The notes beneath the pieces are model-generated. The model was given only the letters and a program-made list of their open reading frames with translations, did no database searches and was not told where the DNA came from. From positions 113,779 to 177,778 of the forward strand of contig NW_026908888.1 in assembly GCF_963583255.1 (NCBI RefSeq): a DNA stretch of 64,000 bases, written 5' to 3'. The position numbers and the translations under genes were made by a program. Positions 45,751-57,532 of this stretch are shown piece by piece; position 1 is the stretch's first letter, and every line of letters starts with the position of its first letter. Source of the DNA: Pyrus communis. Taxonomy: Eukaryota > Streptophyta > Magnoliopsida > Rosales > Rosaceae.

Positions 45751-47808
45751 ATCGGTCATGTTGTTCACTTGGTTAATCGGGATTATGCAGCTATGGCTCG
45801 TGATTACTATGCTCTAAATTTCTTGTCACCTGATGTAGACGTTTCTCCAATTGTACCAGCGCTTTGTAACTTCTTTGATGATGTGCTTAATTCAACTGTG
45901 AGTGAACTTAATTTCAAGACATTTGTGGACGGTTTAGGTGCTGTCTTGTATCAGTATCCATTCAATGGTGAGTTGATGCTTTAACTTTGTTTTGGGACCT
46001 TCAAGCCCAACTCTTGAATTTAGCACTACACATTATAACCATAGCAAGCTGACCTGCTCGGCTGGGAATTTTTTTTATTTTATTTCGAAGTTGTAATCGA
46101 GTGTCATGGGTTACGACTTATGCTTCTGGTGTATTTGATTTATCTTTTTTTTTTCCCTTATCCAAGAGTGCTCATTGGCATGTTTTCTAATTTGCCTTTC
46201 GGGTTAGCATATTTAGTTTAATTATTAACAAACTTCCTCTATATAAGTTTATATATATATCTTAACTGTAAAGAGATAGAAAGAAAGTGGACCCCTTCTG
46301 TATTTCTCACTTTTCATTATTGTCAAATACAAATTGTGTATTTCTCACTTTTCTACCTTATTATCTGATTGAGTCTGATGATTTTGCTATTTTATTATTC
46401 TTCTTGCAGTCCCAGCTTATTGTGCATTGATATTAAGGTCACTTACTGTACTAGAAGGTCTAGCCCTTAATGCTGATCCTAATTTCAAGGTGCTCGCTGC
46501 TTCATACCCGTATTTCGCTAAAAGACTTCTCACGGATCCAAACCCATATCTTAGAGATGCTCTGGTTGAGTTGCTTTTTAAGGATGGGAAGCTTAGGCAT
46601 GGATTCTGTTGCTATATTTATACTTATATTAGATGGTAATTGATATGTTTTGGTGTACTGAACTACTTGACAATTTGTTACTTATGTTGACTGCAGGTGG
46701 AACTGACTTGAAAACCTGTTGGTTCAGGGAAGAAAAGATAAAGATTTCTCTGCGAAAGATGCTTTACAGCCTGTATGGAAGTTAATATTGGGGTCAGATG
46801 GTGAAGAGCTCCGAACTTTAGTTATTAAGTAGGCTGTTCGTGTCACTGAAGCTTTTGTTTGGGGTACGTTTATTGATACATACAATTATATGCCCAATTT
46901 TATGAGAGCTGCACTTGCTAATGGCAATGCTAATGGACCTCTTGTAATGAGCATTGCTGAACAAGAAAGCATGATTGAGCTCCGAGATCAAGTTTTCCGG
47001 ATTTGGGGACTTCTACCGTCCTCCGAAAGTTTTGATCCAACCCTTTTGCAGCCCATTTTACAAGTAAGAACCGTGTTTGTTTTCTGCATTAGTGCATTAT
47101 ATATGTTCTTTCTTGTTCTGGGTCTAGAAGCTGTTGTGTTGGTTATCCAGCTTTATCATCTTAGAGCTTATTCTTTTATTAGTGCATGAGTTCATCTAAT
47201 ATAACAAAAGAAGAAACCTCAAAGAATTCATAGGATATGTGAAACTATGTTAATGAAATATTTGCGGCCATGTTCTGTGTCTAAATATTTTAGCCTGAAG
47301 ATATCTGAAATGAAGCATCCGTATGGATTGAGAAATTCTCTTTTACGTTCTTATGTTTCAAAGACTTGAAACATTTTAATCATGTGTAATAGTTTTAATT
47401 AGAGAAAACATACGTCAAAAGGATACAAAGACGTCCTAATCCAAATTTGAAATTTATTAATGGTCCTATCATGTGCCTTATTTTTGCCTTTCAGATTCTC
47501 TGTGTGATTCGTGATGATTATATTCTTCATCACACTTTACACCATGTCATTCTCTGCCTTCATCAATTAGCCTTTTACACTCTTTCAAATGAATTCACGC
47601 ATTGCACATTGTCATTGAATGACCTAAAAGACTCAACTTGTTTATAAACATGTTCCGAATGATATCTCACTCGACCAGGTCCTTCAACAACCCGAGGCAC
47701 GAAACCTGGGGGGGGCGTGTCATTGGCGGGATCACCCAACGTCTTGCGGCACGGTTGCTGCAACAAGTACTTCGAGTGCCAACAACGATTTCTGCTTCGA
47801 CATTGTGA
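45751..47808 (+). pseudogene. ABC1K3: ABC1K3-like (UbiB-family) chloroplast kinase gene, 3' exons only
   Basis: ABC1K3 is an atypical plastoglobule kinase involved in prenyl-quinone metabolism. Four exons are seen: 45751-45967 (GHVVHLVNRDYAAMARDYY), 46410-46596 (LRSLTVLEGLALNADPNFK), 46697-47063 (LENLLVQGRKDKDFSAKDAL ... WGLLPSSESFDPTLLQP) and 47679-47808 (VLQQPEAR ... RLAARLLQQ, TGA). This is the region C-terminal to the kinase core. The first exon is cut by the Tat LTR; earlier exons should lie left of the window. In exon 3, TGA replaces an expected Arg (WN-stop-LENLL) and TAG replaces an expected Glu (VIK-stop-AVRV). The second intron begins with GC, a tolerated or mutated donor. The exact paralogue is inferred from remembered family features. 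Confidence 0.75.
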
Positions 47809-47964
47809 CCGTTATTGCTGCGCTAAGCAAATATTTGTATGTGAAGTGATGAAGTTGTAATATTATTTCTACCATTTTTTCACCATCATTTGGTTTAAAT
47901 GGACTGTAATGTATATGTTTGCGTATGTCAAAATAAAGCTGAGAGCCGTTAGTGAAATCCTTGA
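47809..47964 (+). other. Former 3' untranslated region of the ABC1K3-like gene
   Basis: AATAAA at 47932-47937, about 125 bases after the stop codon, fits a polyadenylation signal. Confidence 0.5.
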
Positions 47965-48135
47965 GGGCCCTGTTTGGTGGACTGATGGGAGGGTTTATCT
48001 CCAATTAAATTGGACGTGTAATCCAGCCCACTTTTAATGAGAAAAATTGTAACACGGACTTGATTGGTTACAAATCCGAAATAGGAAACATAGAATGGGT
48101 TAGGTAACCCATCCTCACACACGGATACCAAGCCC
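47965..48135. mobile_element. Possible hAT-like MITE
   Basis: Starts GGGCCCTGTTTGGTGG and ends CACGGATACCAAGCCC, whose complement (GGGCTTGGTATCCGTG) partly matches the start. The flanking eight bases agree only partly (ATCCTTGA/TTTCTTTA). About 171 bp, no coding. Confidence 0.35.
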
Positions 48136-51100
48136 TTTCTTTATAAACTTCCTCGTTTGTCACAATTTCTTCTTCGATGTGCGATCTTCTTCGATTTGGC
48201 CTTCAGTATTATCAGTTTTCCATCAATCTTCTTTGTTTCAATGCCCATTTTTTGGCGAACTCGTCTTTGGTTTGGGTTGTACAACGGGGGTGGGTGTGGG
48301 TTGATGCAAGCAACGTCGTGGGGTCACTGGTGCGGTAGACAATTTTCGCTGTATTTAGTCTTGATGAAAAAATACCTACAAAACAATCAACATCTTTTAT
48401 TAAAGACCTAAGTTATTCTTTGTATAGAGTGAGTGTTTAGGGTTTTTTGTATATAGAAAAACTTACCAAAATTTGGTGGAGATGAAGGTATTTATCAAGA
48501 ATTAGTGACCGGTGTAGGTGTTAGGGTTTTGCTCTACAAATGGCGGCATTCTATTGGCCATGGTGTGTCATCCGTTTGATAAAGAAGGTAAGAATATTCC
48601 CAAGATATTAATTAGGAGATAATATCTTGGGATAATGGTGGAAATTTCTTTGCTTAATTGAAATAAGGATTACTTGATAGAGTTGATCTTCAAATGAGAA
48701 GGTATTAAAAATAGGATTTAGTAATTAATCCTATCTTTAATGCCTTTGACTTTTCTTTGCCACGAGTAGGAGAGCTCTGAGCAGTCGTAGTCAACTGCTT
48801 GAACCTCCAGGGATGCTGAGCTGCACGTAGGGGCGCTTGAGAGCCTTACCCATGACGACAATCTTGTCTTTCATGAGTAAAAGTCCATGTGTTGCTTTGT
48901 GGATTGTTGTGATTATTTTTTGCTACACAAATGCCCCTACACTTGCTGGGTTACTGGCAGAAAAAGGCAGTAGGTGTAGAAATCCCAAGTTGCTTAGTAG
49001 ATAGTTGTTTCCTAATTTGATGTAGATCTTCTACTTTGACTTGAAGATAAATTCTTTTAGGAAAGGGAAACTAATTGTCTCCCAAAACTTATTTAAGTCT
49101 GCCTTAAATAGGGGGTTCAATAAATTTGGAGAGCAAATTTTAGTAAGTAGACGGGCTTATATTGCCTATGTGGCTACATGTATTGTTGTGAAGCCTTGCG
49201 AGGCTGTTAGCCAACAGGGTCGGCAGCCGGATGTCTTTCTTACTGAAGCAAACGAATTCACGTAACCACTTGGCTGTGAGCTTCGATTTTTGGGGTGTTA
49301 AGCTGCTGAGCTTTGTTATGCGTTGTTGCCTCTAACCATGTGCTGGTTAGCAGGTCGCCAATTCTTCAATTCTTTCAGTTGTGTGGCCTGCACCATAACC
49401 TACTAAAGATTTTTGGGACATGAAATTCGCTAACTTTTCGCAATACAAGTGCAAAGTTGTCTTGAATTTCATAGGTAGTGGTTCGAAAGAATGATTGCAC
49501 TTTATATAACCGATTTTGTAGGCTGCGTAGCAAGTGCATAGTTGTCTTCAATGTAAACACAAAATTCTTTAACTTGTAACATCAAAAGTGTGCAGTTGCT
49601 ATGAGGTTCATGTGCCTTACCCCAAAGGGTTGTTCTGCACTTGGCAGTGCGTAAAACTCATGGGTTGTGTAGCATGTCTGCAACAGATAGAGTTTTGTAT
49701 GGCGCGTGAATCGCTAACCTTTCACAAGAATGTGCAGTTTTGTGAGATTTCACGGCTAACAGCTTGAAAGGCAAGTCGTAGGCAGTCTTTTGGAATCTGT
49801 AGGCTGTTTGGCATACCGACAGGGGCTTTAGGGTTCCAGGATACCATAGAGATTACTAGTTGGTCATATCAAGGATGCTCAGTTATGAATACTAGCTGGT
49901 CACATCAAGGATGCTCAACTACATGAACCCTTGTGTGCAGCTAGAGCTAGAATTCCTTATCCATATAGAGATTGCATGTGTGACATGCCAAAGATGCTCA
50001 ACTGCGAATGTTAGCTGGTCATATTAATGACAATCAACCGAGTTGTCCCTTCATAGGCAGGGGAACGATATTCCGTAACACGAAGATCAGTAGGTGGACG
50101 CTAGTTGGTCACATCAACGATGCTCAATTATGGTCCATCTTCGTGGGCAACTATCCAATGACCGAACTACACAATTTACTGCCTCCATCTCAAAGGCCCG
50201 GGTCCCCACGAATTAGGCCAAAGGAAAAAAAAAAACCCTTAAGTTAGCTAATTGTTGGGAAAGACCATTGTGGCTAATTCTAGGAATGCAGGTGCAAGTC
50301 ATCGTGCACCCAGTTACACCAGGACAGCCTGACCCATCCATGTCTGGATATTCAAAGTGCCAGTTTACCCTCTCCCAGGGTGGAGAGCCTTGTATGTCCC
50401 AAAAGGGCCCGATTTCAAAGTTGGCAGGTGTGAACAGTTGTTATAAACATGTAGTTGAGCCGGGCTTGTGAATGACTTCTTTGATTTCAAAGAAATGTAT
50501 CAACTTTGTTGACAGGTAGAAAATGCATAACAACTGGATAATCCCCAGCCTGCAAGGTCTTATTCGTTGAGCTACTTGAGTCTTCGAACTTTGATAGGCC
50601 TAAATAGGGGTCCGGGTGGTGATGACAGAATATGGAAAAACCAATATTTTTTGGGCAGGTACATCTTAATCTGTCAAGTTGAGGGTGCTACTATAGCGTG
50701 CTGCTTATGATGACTTGCTGTTCAGTTGCTTTGCGTGCCGGATTTGAGATGTTTTGTTTTCTGGAAAATTCTAGAAAAATATGGGCATTGTGGCACCGCT
50801 TATTATATTTCCGCACATATATGGCATGTCACTGGAAAAAAATTGGGAAGGCCTTTAAATCTTCATTTTCCCATAGCTACGCGGTTCTAACGGAAATTCA
50901 GCTTTAACTATCTTTGTATGTAAAATTGGAAACATTGGCTTTCTAGAAAATTTTGAAACTTTGTCATAGCGATCTTGGGCTTCTTAGTTTTCGTCTTTGA
51001 CCGGCCTTGTGTTGAAATTCATCCTGATAGTCGATTTTTTGTTGAAAATCATTTGAGTATGCGTAATGAGTGTTAGGCACGATTGCATTGCCACAGAGCT

Positions 51101-51798
51101 TTGCACGAACACTTGCCCCCAGCAAATTTCTTCCCATGTCGAGACTCTTCTATGCTTGTTAGAGCAATTGTATCACTATTGGAGTTATTGGCTCCATCAT
51201 AATCATTAACAGAAACATTTTCAGTATGTGGACTTTTGTGTGTGATGATCTTCGCGTATAATGGAGAGGTCTTCTGGAGCGCGCTACTATTGGACGATGA
51301 ATGGAGGAACCTGCTTCTCATCATTAAGTTTGGGCCTTCGTGCAAAGATGAGCTAATCCACATCCTTATTCTTCTTGAATATACAAAGGTCAAGACAAAG
51401 TTCTCTTCTTGTGTCCATTTGCATGGAGAGTGGTGTGATGATTGTTTCCTTTAAATTACAAAAATTTGGCATTATGTATGCTGCCGTGGAAACAAAGGAA
51501 CTAAGGGCCTTAACTTCCCTCCAAATTCTAGTGGTCGAAGTTGCCAATCTTTATTAGTTGTCGGCGGATTCTTCGATGTATTCCTGGAATGTCGGTGGGT
51601 CTTTTCTTGTTTCCTTCTATTCTCTTTGACCAATTAGACATAAACCAACATGGTTATTGATTTCAATCTAATCTACCATCTTTGTGCACCTAATGTTGTT
51701 CTCGAATATTGCGGTGCGCAACAAAAGCCAAAGCCCTATTATGCCTTCTGCGGATTGTACAAGTCTAAAACCTATTTGAACCTGTGTTTGGGTTAATA
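48136..51798. other. 3.6-kb stretch without recognisable genes
   Basis: Only short fortuitous frames. Contains degenerate repeats at 49845-50130 and short repeats of AAGTGCAWAGTTGTCTTSAAT near 49448 and 49530. The GC-poor composition and repeat content suggest decayed mobile DNA; I cannot name a family. Confidence 0.5.
49845..50130 (+). repeat. Degenerate repeats of CTAGTTGGTCACATCAASGA
   Basis: The motif CTAGYTGGTCAYATCAA..GATGCTCA recurs at about 49856, 49892, 50013 and 50101, with a partial copy (CCAAAGATGCTCAACTG) near 49987. Spacing is irregular. Confidence 0.7.
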
Positions 51799-52965
51799 TG
51801 TGAACATTGGGCTTAAATAAAGGAAAGCCCAAGAGTGCCTAATTAAAGGAGACTTGCCCGAAGCCCAGCACCAAGCCCAAAGGCAAATTGAAGCCTTCTT
51901 AGCCAAATATAAGCCACTTGTTTACCATTGAAGTGACAACTGATGGAGACTAACCTACTACCAACCAAAGAACACTTTTTACTGGCATTCCAAGTAAAAA
52001 GATGATGACTCACTACCTTTCAAATGCTTTCGGGTAAGAACAAAGTTACAACAATCGGGTTAATTTGCCTATAAAAGGAAGAAAAGGCCCCAGAGACAAT
52101 GACACTCAACCAATCAAACAAACAAACATACAAACTCTGCTCTCAAGCCAGATTTACATTCAAAAGTTGTAATCAGCCTAGATCGTAGTCCTTTTCAAAA
52201 TTATTCCCTACAAAAGCCATCTTTTGTCTAGTTTAAAGTACTGCTATCTCCCCTAGTGGCATAGTATCGATTCCCTTATGTAAACTTGTTTACCATCCAT
52301 CCCTTTTTAGCATATAAACCCCTGTTAATTCAAAGAGAAGTGATCGTAAGAAGTTCAACCTTGGCAGTCAAGGTGAAATCTTACCCGAAGCTCTTTGTTT
52401 GTTTTCTAAACTTGTAGATCTATTACTTAATGCATTCTCCAGCATGTATTCAAGTCATTTCTATCAGTTTTCCTACCTTAAGAGTTCTACTTGCATCTGG
52501 ATCTGGTTAGCATAATGGATATGATATCATTAAAATCAATCAAGAACCAAGTAAATGACTTAAAGGGATCAGGACTCCCTTCATTCGAACATACAAGACT
52601 ATGAACTAAAAGTCCTTGTTTACAAGGTAAGAAAAAGAACTTAATGTGGACTTAACCCATCCACGACAATCCTTTGATAACAAGAAGTCCGAGTAACTTG
52701 GGGCGCAAATAATCGACTTAAAACACACTTGTTCCACATCTGCTATACTACTATAGCAGTGGCACGCCTAGCACTCAATTAGTTTTGATTGCGAGCCTCA
52801 AGGCCTACACCTAAGGCCCCACAAAGGCACATTTCATAACTAATTTTGCATGTTCTTGTAGCATATCAACAAGCAAGAGCTCGACCACACATCCAAAGTG
52901 CCAATCCCTTGGGGAGCTGTGCTAAGGTCCGCATATCCTTCTCCAAAGTAATGTTTTCCCAAACA
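51799..52965 (+). repeat. 5' LTR of an old, truncated gypsy-type element
   Basis: Ends ...CCCAAACA and is followed by a primer site. TATA-like CTATAAAAGG at 52069-52078. Related to 55509-56546 (both have a TATAAAAG box, GACACTCAACCAATCAA and CTTTGTT blocks, and end CCCAAACA). The start is uncertain; TGTGAACATTGGGC is the best TG candidate. Confidence 0.6.
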
Positions 52966-53713
52966 TAGTTTTGGCATGCCCGGTGGGATATCATTAGTCT
53001 TTTATGCCAATAAGAAGGAGGGAGAAAATCTACAAGTCAAACACAGAATACGGACCACCCCAGTATCTACCAAGATCGAGCATGACAAATCATCCAGAGG
53101 ATTTTCCTTCCCTGCAACGACCAACTATTCTAGAAAGCCCAACTCCATCCGAAAAGTTAGGAGGGAAGGTAACCAATGAGGACTTGCAAACCACCATGGT
53201 ACAAATGCTGAAAAGTATGGAGAATATCACTCTGGAAACCAGAGGAGAAGTAAGCAGACTTTGTTCTTGAACAGGGAGTTTGGAAAGAAGATTAGATCTG
53301 GAGTACTCTACTCCAAAAAATGGTTGTGCCAGGGAAGAAAATCCTGAGAATGAACCAATTATCCCTCTATCTCCTTTACTTGAGAAAAAGAGAGATAAAG
53401 GAAAAAACAAGGAAGGATCTGGAGTTAGTCAGCCAATGTTATAAGAGATCCTAGGAACAGAGTTGCCCGACCCCCTATTATTCTTACTAGGTAGTAGGGG
53501 CAGAGCGGGCAAGACCAAACGAAGTATGGGATGCCCTAAGTAATCGGAGAATCCAGTGGGAAAGGTGAGCTCACAACTGCGGATAACCCCCCCTTATAGG
53601 CCACCACCATTGGTTAATAAAGGAGGAGGGTCCAAATGGAGGAAGCTCGAACCAAGGAAGGAGACTTACTCGGGCAACGATCATAGCCAGAAGTGGGAAC
53701 TAAAGGATATATT
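52966..53713 (+). pseudogene. Leader and gag remnant of the old gypsy-type element
   Basis: Primer site TGGCATGCCCGGTGGGA (from 52972) is one or two changes from that of the Tat element. A gag-leader-like frame runs 53004-53270 (FPSLQRPTILESPTPSEKL, VQMLKSMENI). No protease, RT or integrase remains: nearly the whole internal part is deleted before the inserted LTR. Confidence 0.5.
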
Positions 53714-55508
53714 TGTGAAAACTAGTTCATTTGAGCAACATCTATGCATGCAATTAACAATTAAAACGTGGAATCATGCTTGTATGCACTCAAAAACAAA
53801 ACTTTACCCATGAAATTCAAGGCCTAGTGAGTGTAGTGAACCAAGACTCAACTCAAGAACAAAGTGAGTTGAGAAATATTATACCTTTGTTGATTCCTCT
53901 TTGCATAAGCAAACGCTAATCACCCAAGAGATAGGGCCTTCATTCCTTACTTCTTAGCTCCATGGATTTCTTGGATGAGGATGGTAGAATGAATTCTCCA
54001 AGTTCCCAAAATAGAGAACCTCTAAGTCTCCACACTAAAGAAAGCATTGATGAAGAGATGAGTGACCTAGAGGAAGGAAGATTGCTAGCTAAGTTCCTCT
54101 AGGGTGGCCGGCCTTCATTAGAGAAGAGAGAGCTTTGTGTTCTCTTTTCTTCCCTTAGAAAATCCTAAGGATGAAATGGTTGTAAAGTTGCCTTTATACC
54201 ACCTCACAATAGAGTTGCTAACTTGCAATTAAGGCAAGTTCACTATCCCTCTCTATATGGCCGGCCATTAAGGGTTTGTTGGGCTTTCAAGCCCTTTGTG
54301 TTTTCAAGTTGTCATACAACTTGAGTTAATGGGCTTGACATTCAAATCTCATTGGACCTTGTGGCCCAAAACTAACCCAAGGTCTATAACAAACATATTC
54401 GTTTGATTAATTAACATATTAATTAATCCTAGCCATAAATAATTAAACCATTTAATTATCGTTACTAATCTCTGATTTTTCTTCAATCTCTACCTTACTC
54501 GGTGTACGATCCATTAGGTTCATTTTAGTGAGGCAGTGGGCGATTAGAACTCTTTAAATCGATTGTGAATTGAAACTTACTTTCAATTCTCCATTTAGTG
54601 ATTACTCACCCTTAGGGCTTCCACAAACCATGAGTGACAGATAGCAGTATGTCATGGCTACCCAAGCTAATCAGAAGAGGTGGAGAACCTATTCAGTTTA
54701 GGATTACAATGCAATACGATCTTTCTCTAACACAATACTCTTGACCACATTGTTTGGTTTGATAGTTTATTCATGTCTACTATCCTATGTGATTCTCTTA
54801 CTTATATGATTACCTTGAATGTAATTTGGAACGACTTCCTAAATCTTATTCATACTTTGGTCAGAGATTCTTAATCATATCATAGAGTATTCTCCCTCAA
54901 ATGGTTTGAAGGCTAGAGATCCCTTGTTGCGCATTCACTTGCTCCGTGGCTATATGGCTTAACCCTAACTATGTCGTGGACACCCTCTGACGAAGTGACT
55001 TTACATAGTCAAAGATCAAGAACCTAACCACAAGACAACTATGATGCCTCAGGTCAAGGGGCTCTTTGCATTATCCCAACCATGAGTTTCTCATGTGTCA
55101 TGAATATGAGAACTCCTTGTTGATCGTGTTCAGTGGACTCATTCTCTATTGAGCACCTACATGCTTGTCTTGGTGTCAGTCACATCAATGACTAGATACC
55201 AGTCACTCTCCCTAAGAGAAGACATAGCACATACTGATCTTAACAGACTGTCAATGCCTAATTGTCAATCCTATGATCAGAAACGTTTAGGATATGTATA
55301 TGAAAGAGAATGGTCTCATGAATCTAACTTCTTTAGATCACATTCTCCAGATTACATATTCCTTGGACTTATCGTTTAAGCATATAACATTTATATGAGA
55401 CGGCTTTAAACAATAATCTTTGCCCTTTATATTAAACTAGATTAGTTTAACCTGTGAAATGTCAGTAAAGTATCATCATATGATTGGCTTTAGGGCACAT
55501 TTCCAACA
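53714..55508 (-). mobile_element. Solo LTR (family A), second copy, about 1795 bp
   Basis: On the minus strand it starts TGTTGGAAATGTGCCCTAAA; it shares order and landmarks with 3658-5522 (TCGGTGTACGATCCATTAGG; AGAGATCCCTTGTTG; ATGATGCCTCAGGTCAA), though much diverged. The right end (55508) is clear, the left end approximate, and I could not find a clean site duplication. Confidence 0.65.
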
Positions 55509-56546
55509 AAGCCTATGTGTGAAGTGGTGGCTTCCAGAGGGCACCTCACAATCAACAAAAAGCACTTTTCAAGGGCATCGATAAGTAAATAAGTGATGAC
55601 TCACTGCCTCCCGAAAGCTATCAGCTAAAGGCAAAGCTTGGACAGTCGGGCCAAATTGTCTATAAAAGCAAAGAGGGACACCAGAGACAAGGACACTCAA
55701 CCAATCAATCAAAAGACGTACAAACTTTTTTCTTAAACAAATTTATACCTAGAAAGCAGAACTTTGTCCAGATTATGTCCTAGCAATAGTTTCCCCATAG
55801 AAAGCCATCTTTTGTCAAGTTTAGAAGCTCTACTACCTTCCCTAGTTGTTGTATAATCGATTCCTTCTGTAAAACCCTTTTACTTTTCATCCCTCAGATA
55901 CAAACCTCTGTAAACACAAAGAGAAGTGGTTGCAAGAAGTTGAACATTACCCAACAAGGTTAAATCGTGCTCGAATCTCTCTTCTTTGTACTTACATATA
56001 GTAGATATGTTGTTTAATGCATTTTACTTCATGTATTTCAAATCACTTTCGACTGATCTCCACTTAAAAGTCTAATATGTAATCAAAATTTGGATAAGTT
56101 AATGAACCTGTTTTCATTTAAGCAAACTTTGATCGAGGAAATGGTTGCAATGGCCCTGAACCCCCTTCATTTTGGACATACCATGTTATAAATTAAAAGT
56201 CCTTGTTTACAAGGCAAAAAAAAAAAAAAAATAACATGCAAACTTAACCCATATGTGACAATCCTTTGATGACAAGAAGTCTAAGTAACTTGTGGCGTAA
56301 GTAATCGGCTTAAACCTATACAAGCAGTCTGTTATACAAAAAGATAATAGTGGCACACTCAGATCCTTGCTAGTTTTGATTGTGAGCCTCAAGGCCTAAA
56401 CCAAAGGCCCCACAAATGCACCTTTCAAACTAACAATAAACTCTTATTGCAGCATACCAAGCAGCAAGATCTTGCTTGATAGGAAAGAAATAGCCATTTC
56501 CCCGGGGAGCTATGTGAGGGACTAGATCCAAAATCCAGCCCAAACA
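55509..56546 (+). repeat. 3' LTR of the old gypsy-type element, left-truncated
   Basis: Shares blocks with 51799-52965: GATGACTCACTRCCT, GACACTCAACCAATCAA, TATAAAAG and CCATCTTTTGTC, ending CCCAAACA. The divergence is strong, so the element is old. Its left end is lost at the inserted LTR. Confidence 0.6.
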
Positions 56547-57523
56547 GTGTCATATTATGATCTTCTTGCTCATTCCATGGCCCGAGATAAAGTGCAGGAA
56601 ACTCATATTACCCTTTTGTTTACTTCATTCATCTACTCAGAAAGTAACCACCAAATTCACGTTCAGAACATGAAGTATTCATTCATCTCCTCCAGTTCTT
56701 TTCCGTCTTTTGTTGCTTAATAACTTGTATTAGAAAAAAGGGTTGTCGATCGTTGAATTGTGTAAATTGTTGATTTTTCTTGCAATTAAGAGAACAACCA
56801 ATAGAGAAGATTTTTCGTTGGTCGTCATGATTTTCCCTTCACGTAAAACAATCTCTTGCGTCTGATTGTGTTGCTCAGTGTGTTCGTATGTCTTCAAATT
56901 TTTCTTTTTGTGCGGCCACAGCACCATGAAAATTCTACCGTTATCTGGGCATTGCTATTGTTCATAGTAGAGTGATTTAGTCAGGAGGAATATGAGTTAT
57001 TTCTCAATAAAAGTACCAATTGTTGGAACTAAATTCGTGCACATCCGTGGACAGAGGAAAGAATCCAGCTAGACTAGCCCATGATCTGTGGTAAAGGGAG
57101 AATGAGGTTGATTAGGGGGTATGGTTGAATCCAGAAAGGTCTACCTACATATCTTCGAGAAGGAAAATCAAACCATGGGTGTAATTCTATGAATGAATAG
57201 AGTAAACCATCCTTAACTAATAGCCTATAACGGGGCGTTGGGCAATAGTTCTTCATGGACGTGTCTACACGTAGACGGCGGCGTATGGGCCTATGCTATG
57301 CATGGATAGGATAAGTGTGTATATGTCTAAGAGAAAGATAGGTAAAGGGAGATGCGTTTGTCTATAGTAGTCTTGTAGATAATAAAGTGATGGTATCCCC
57401 TTAATAAATACCCAGACTAATGTATTTAGAGGGATCTTGAGAGTCCTTGTAGGAAGAGATGTTCATCAAATCGGAAGACTGTCTACGAGGAAATCTAGAA
57501 TAAGATACCCAATCATCCTATAA
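56547..57523. other. Unassigned non-coding stretch
   Basis: No gene or repeat family recognised. Frames here are short and unrelated to known proteins. Confidence 0.5.
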
Positions 57524-57532
57524 TTATGATTA

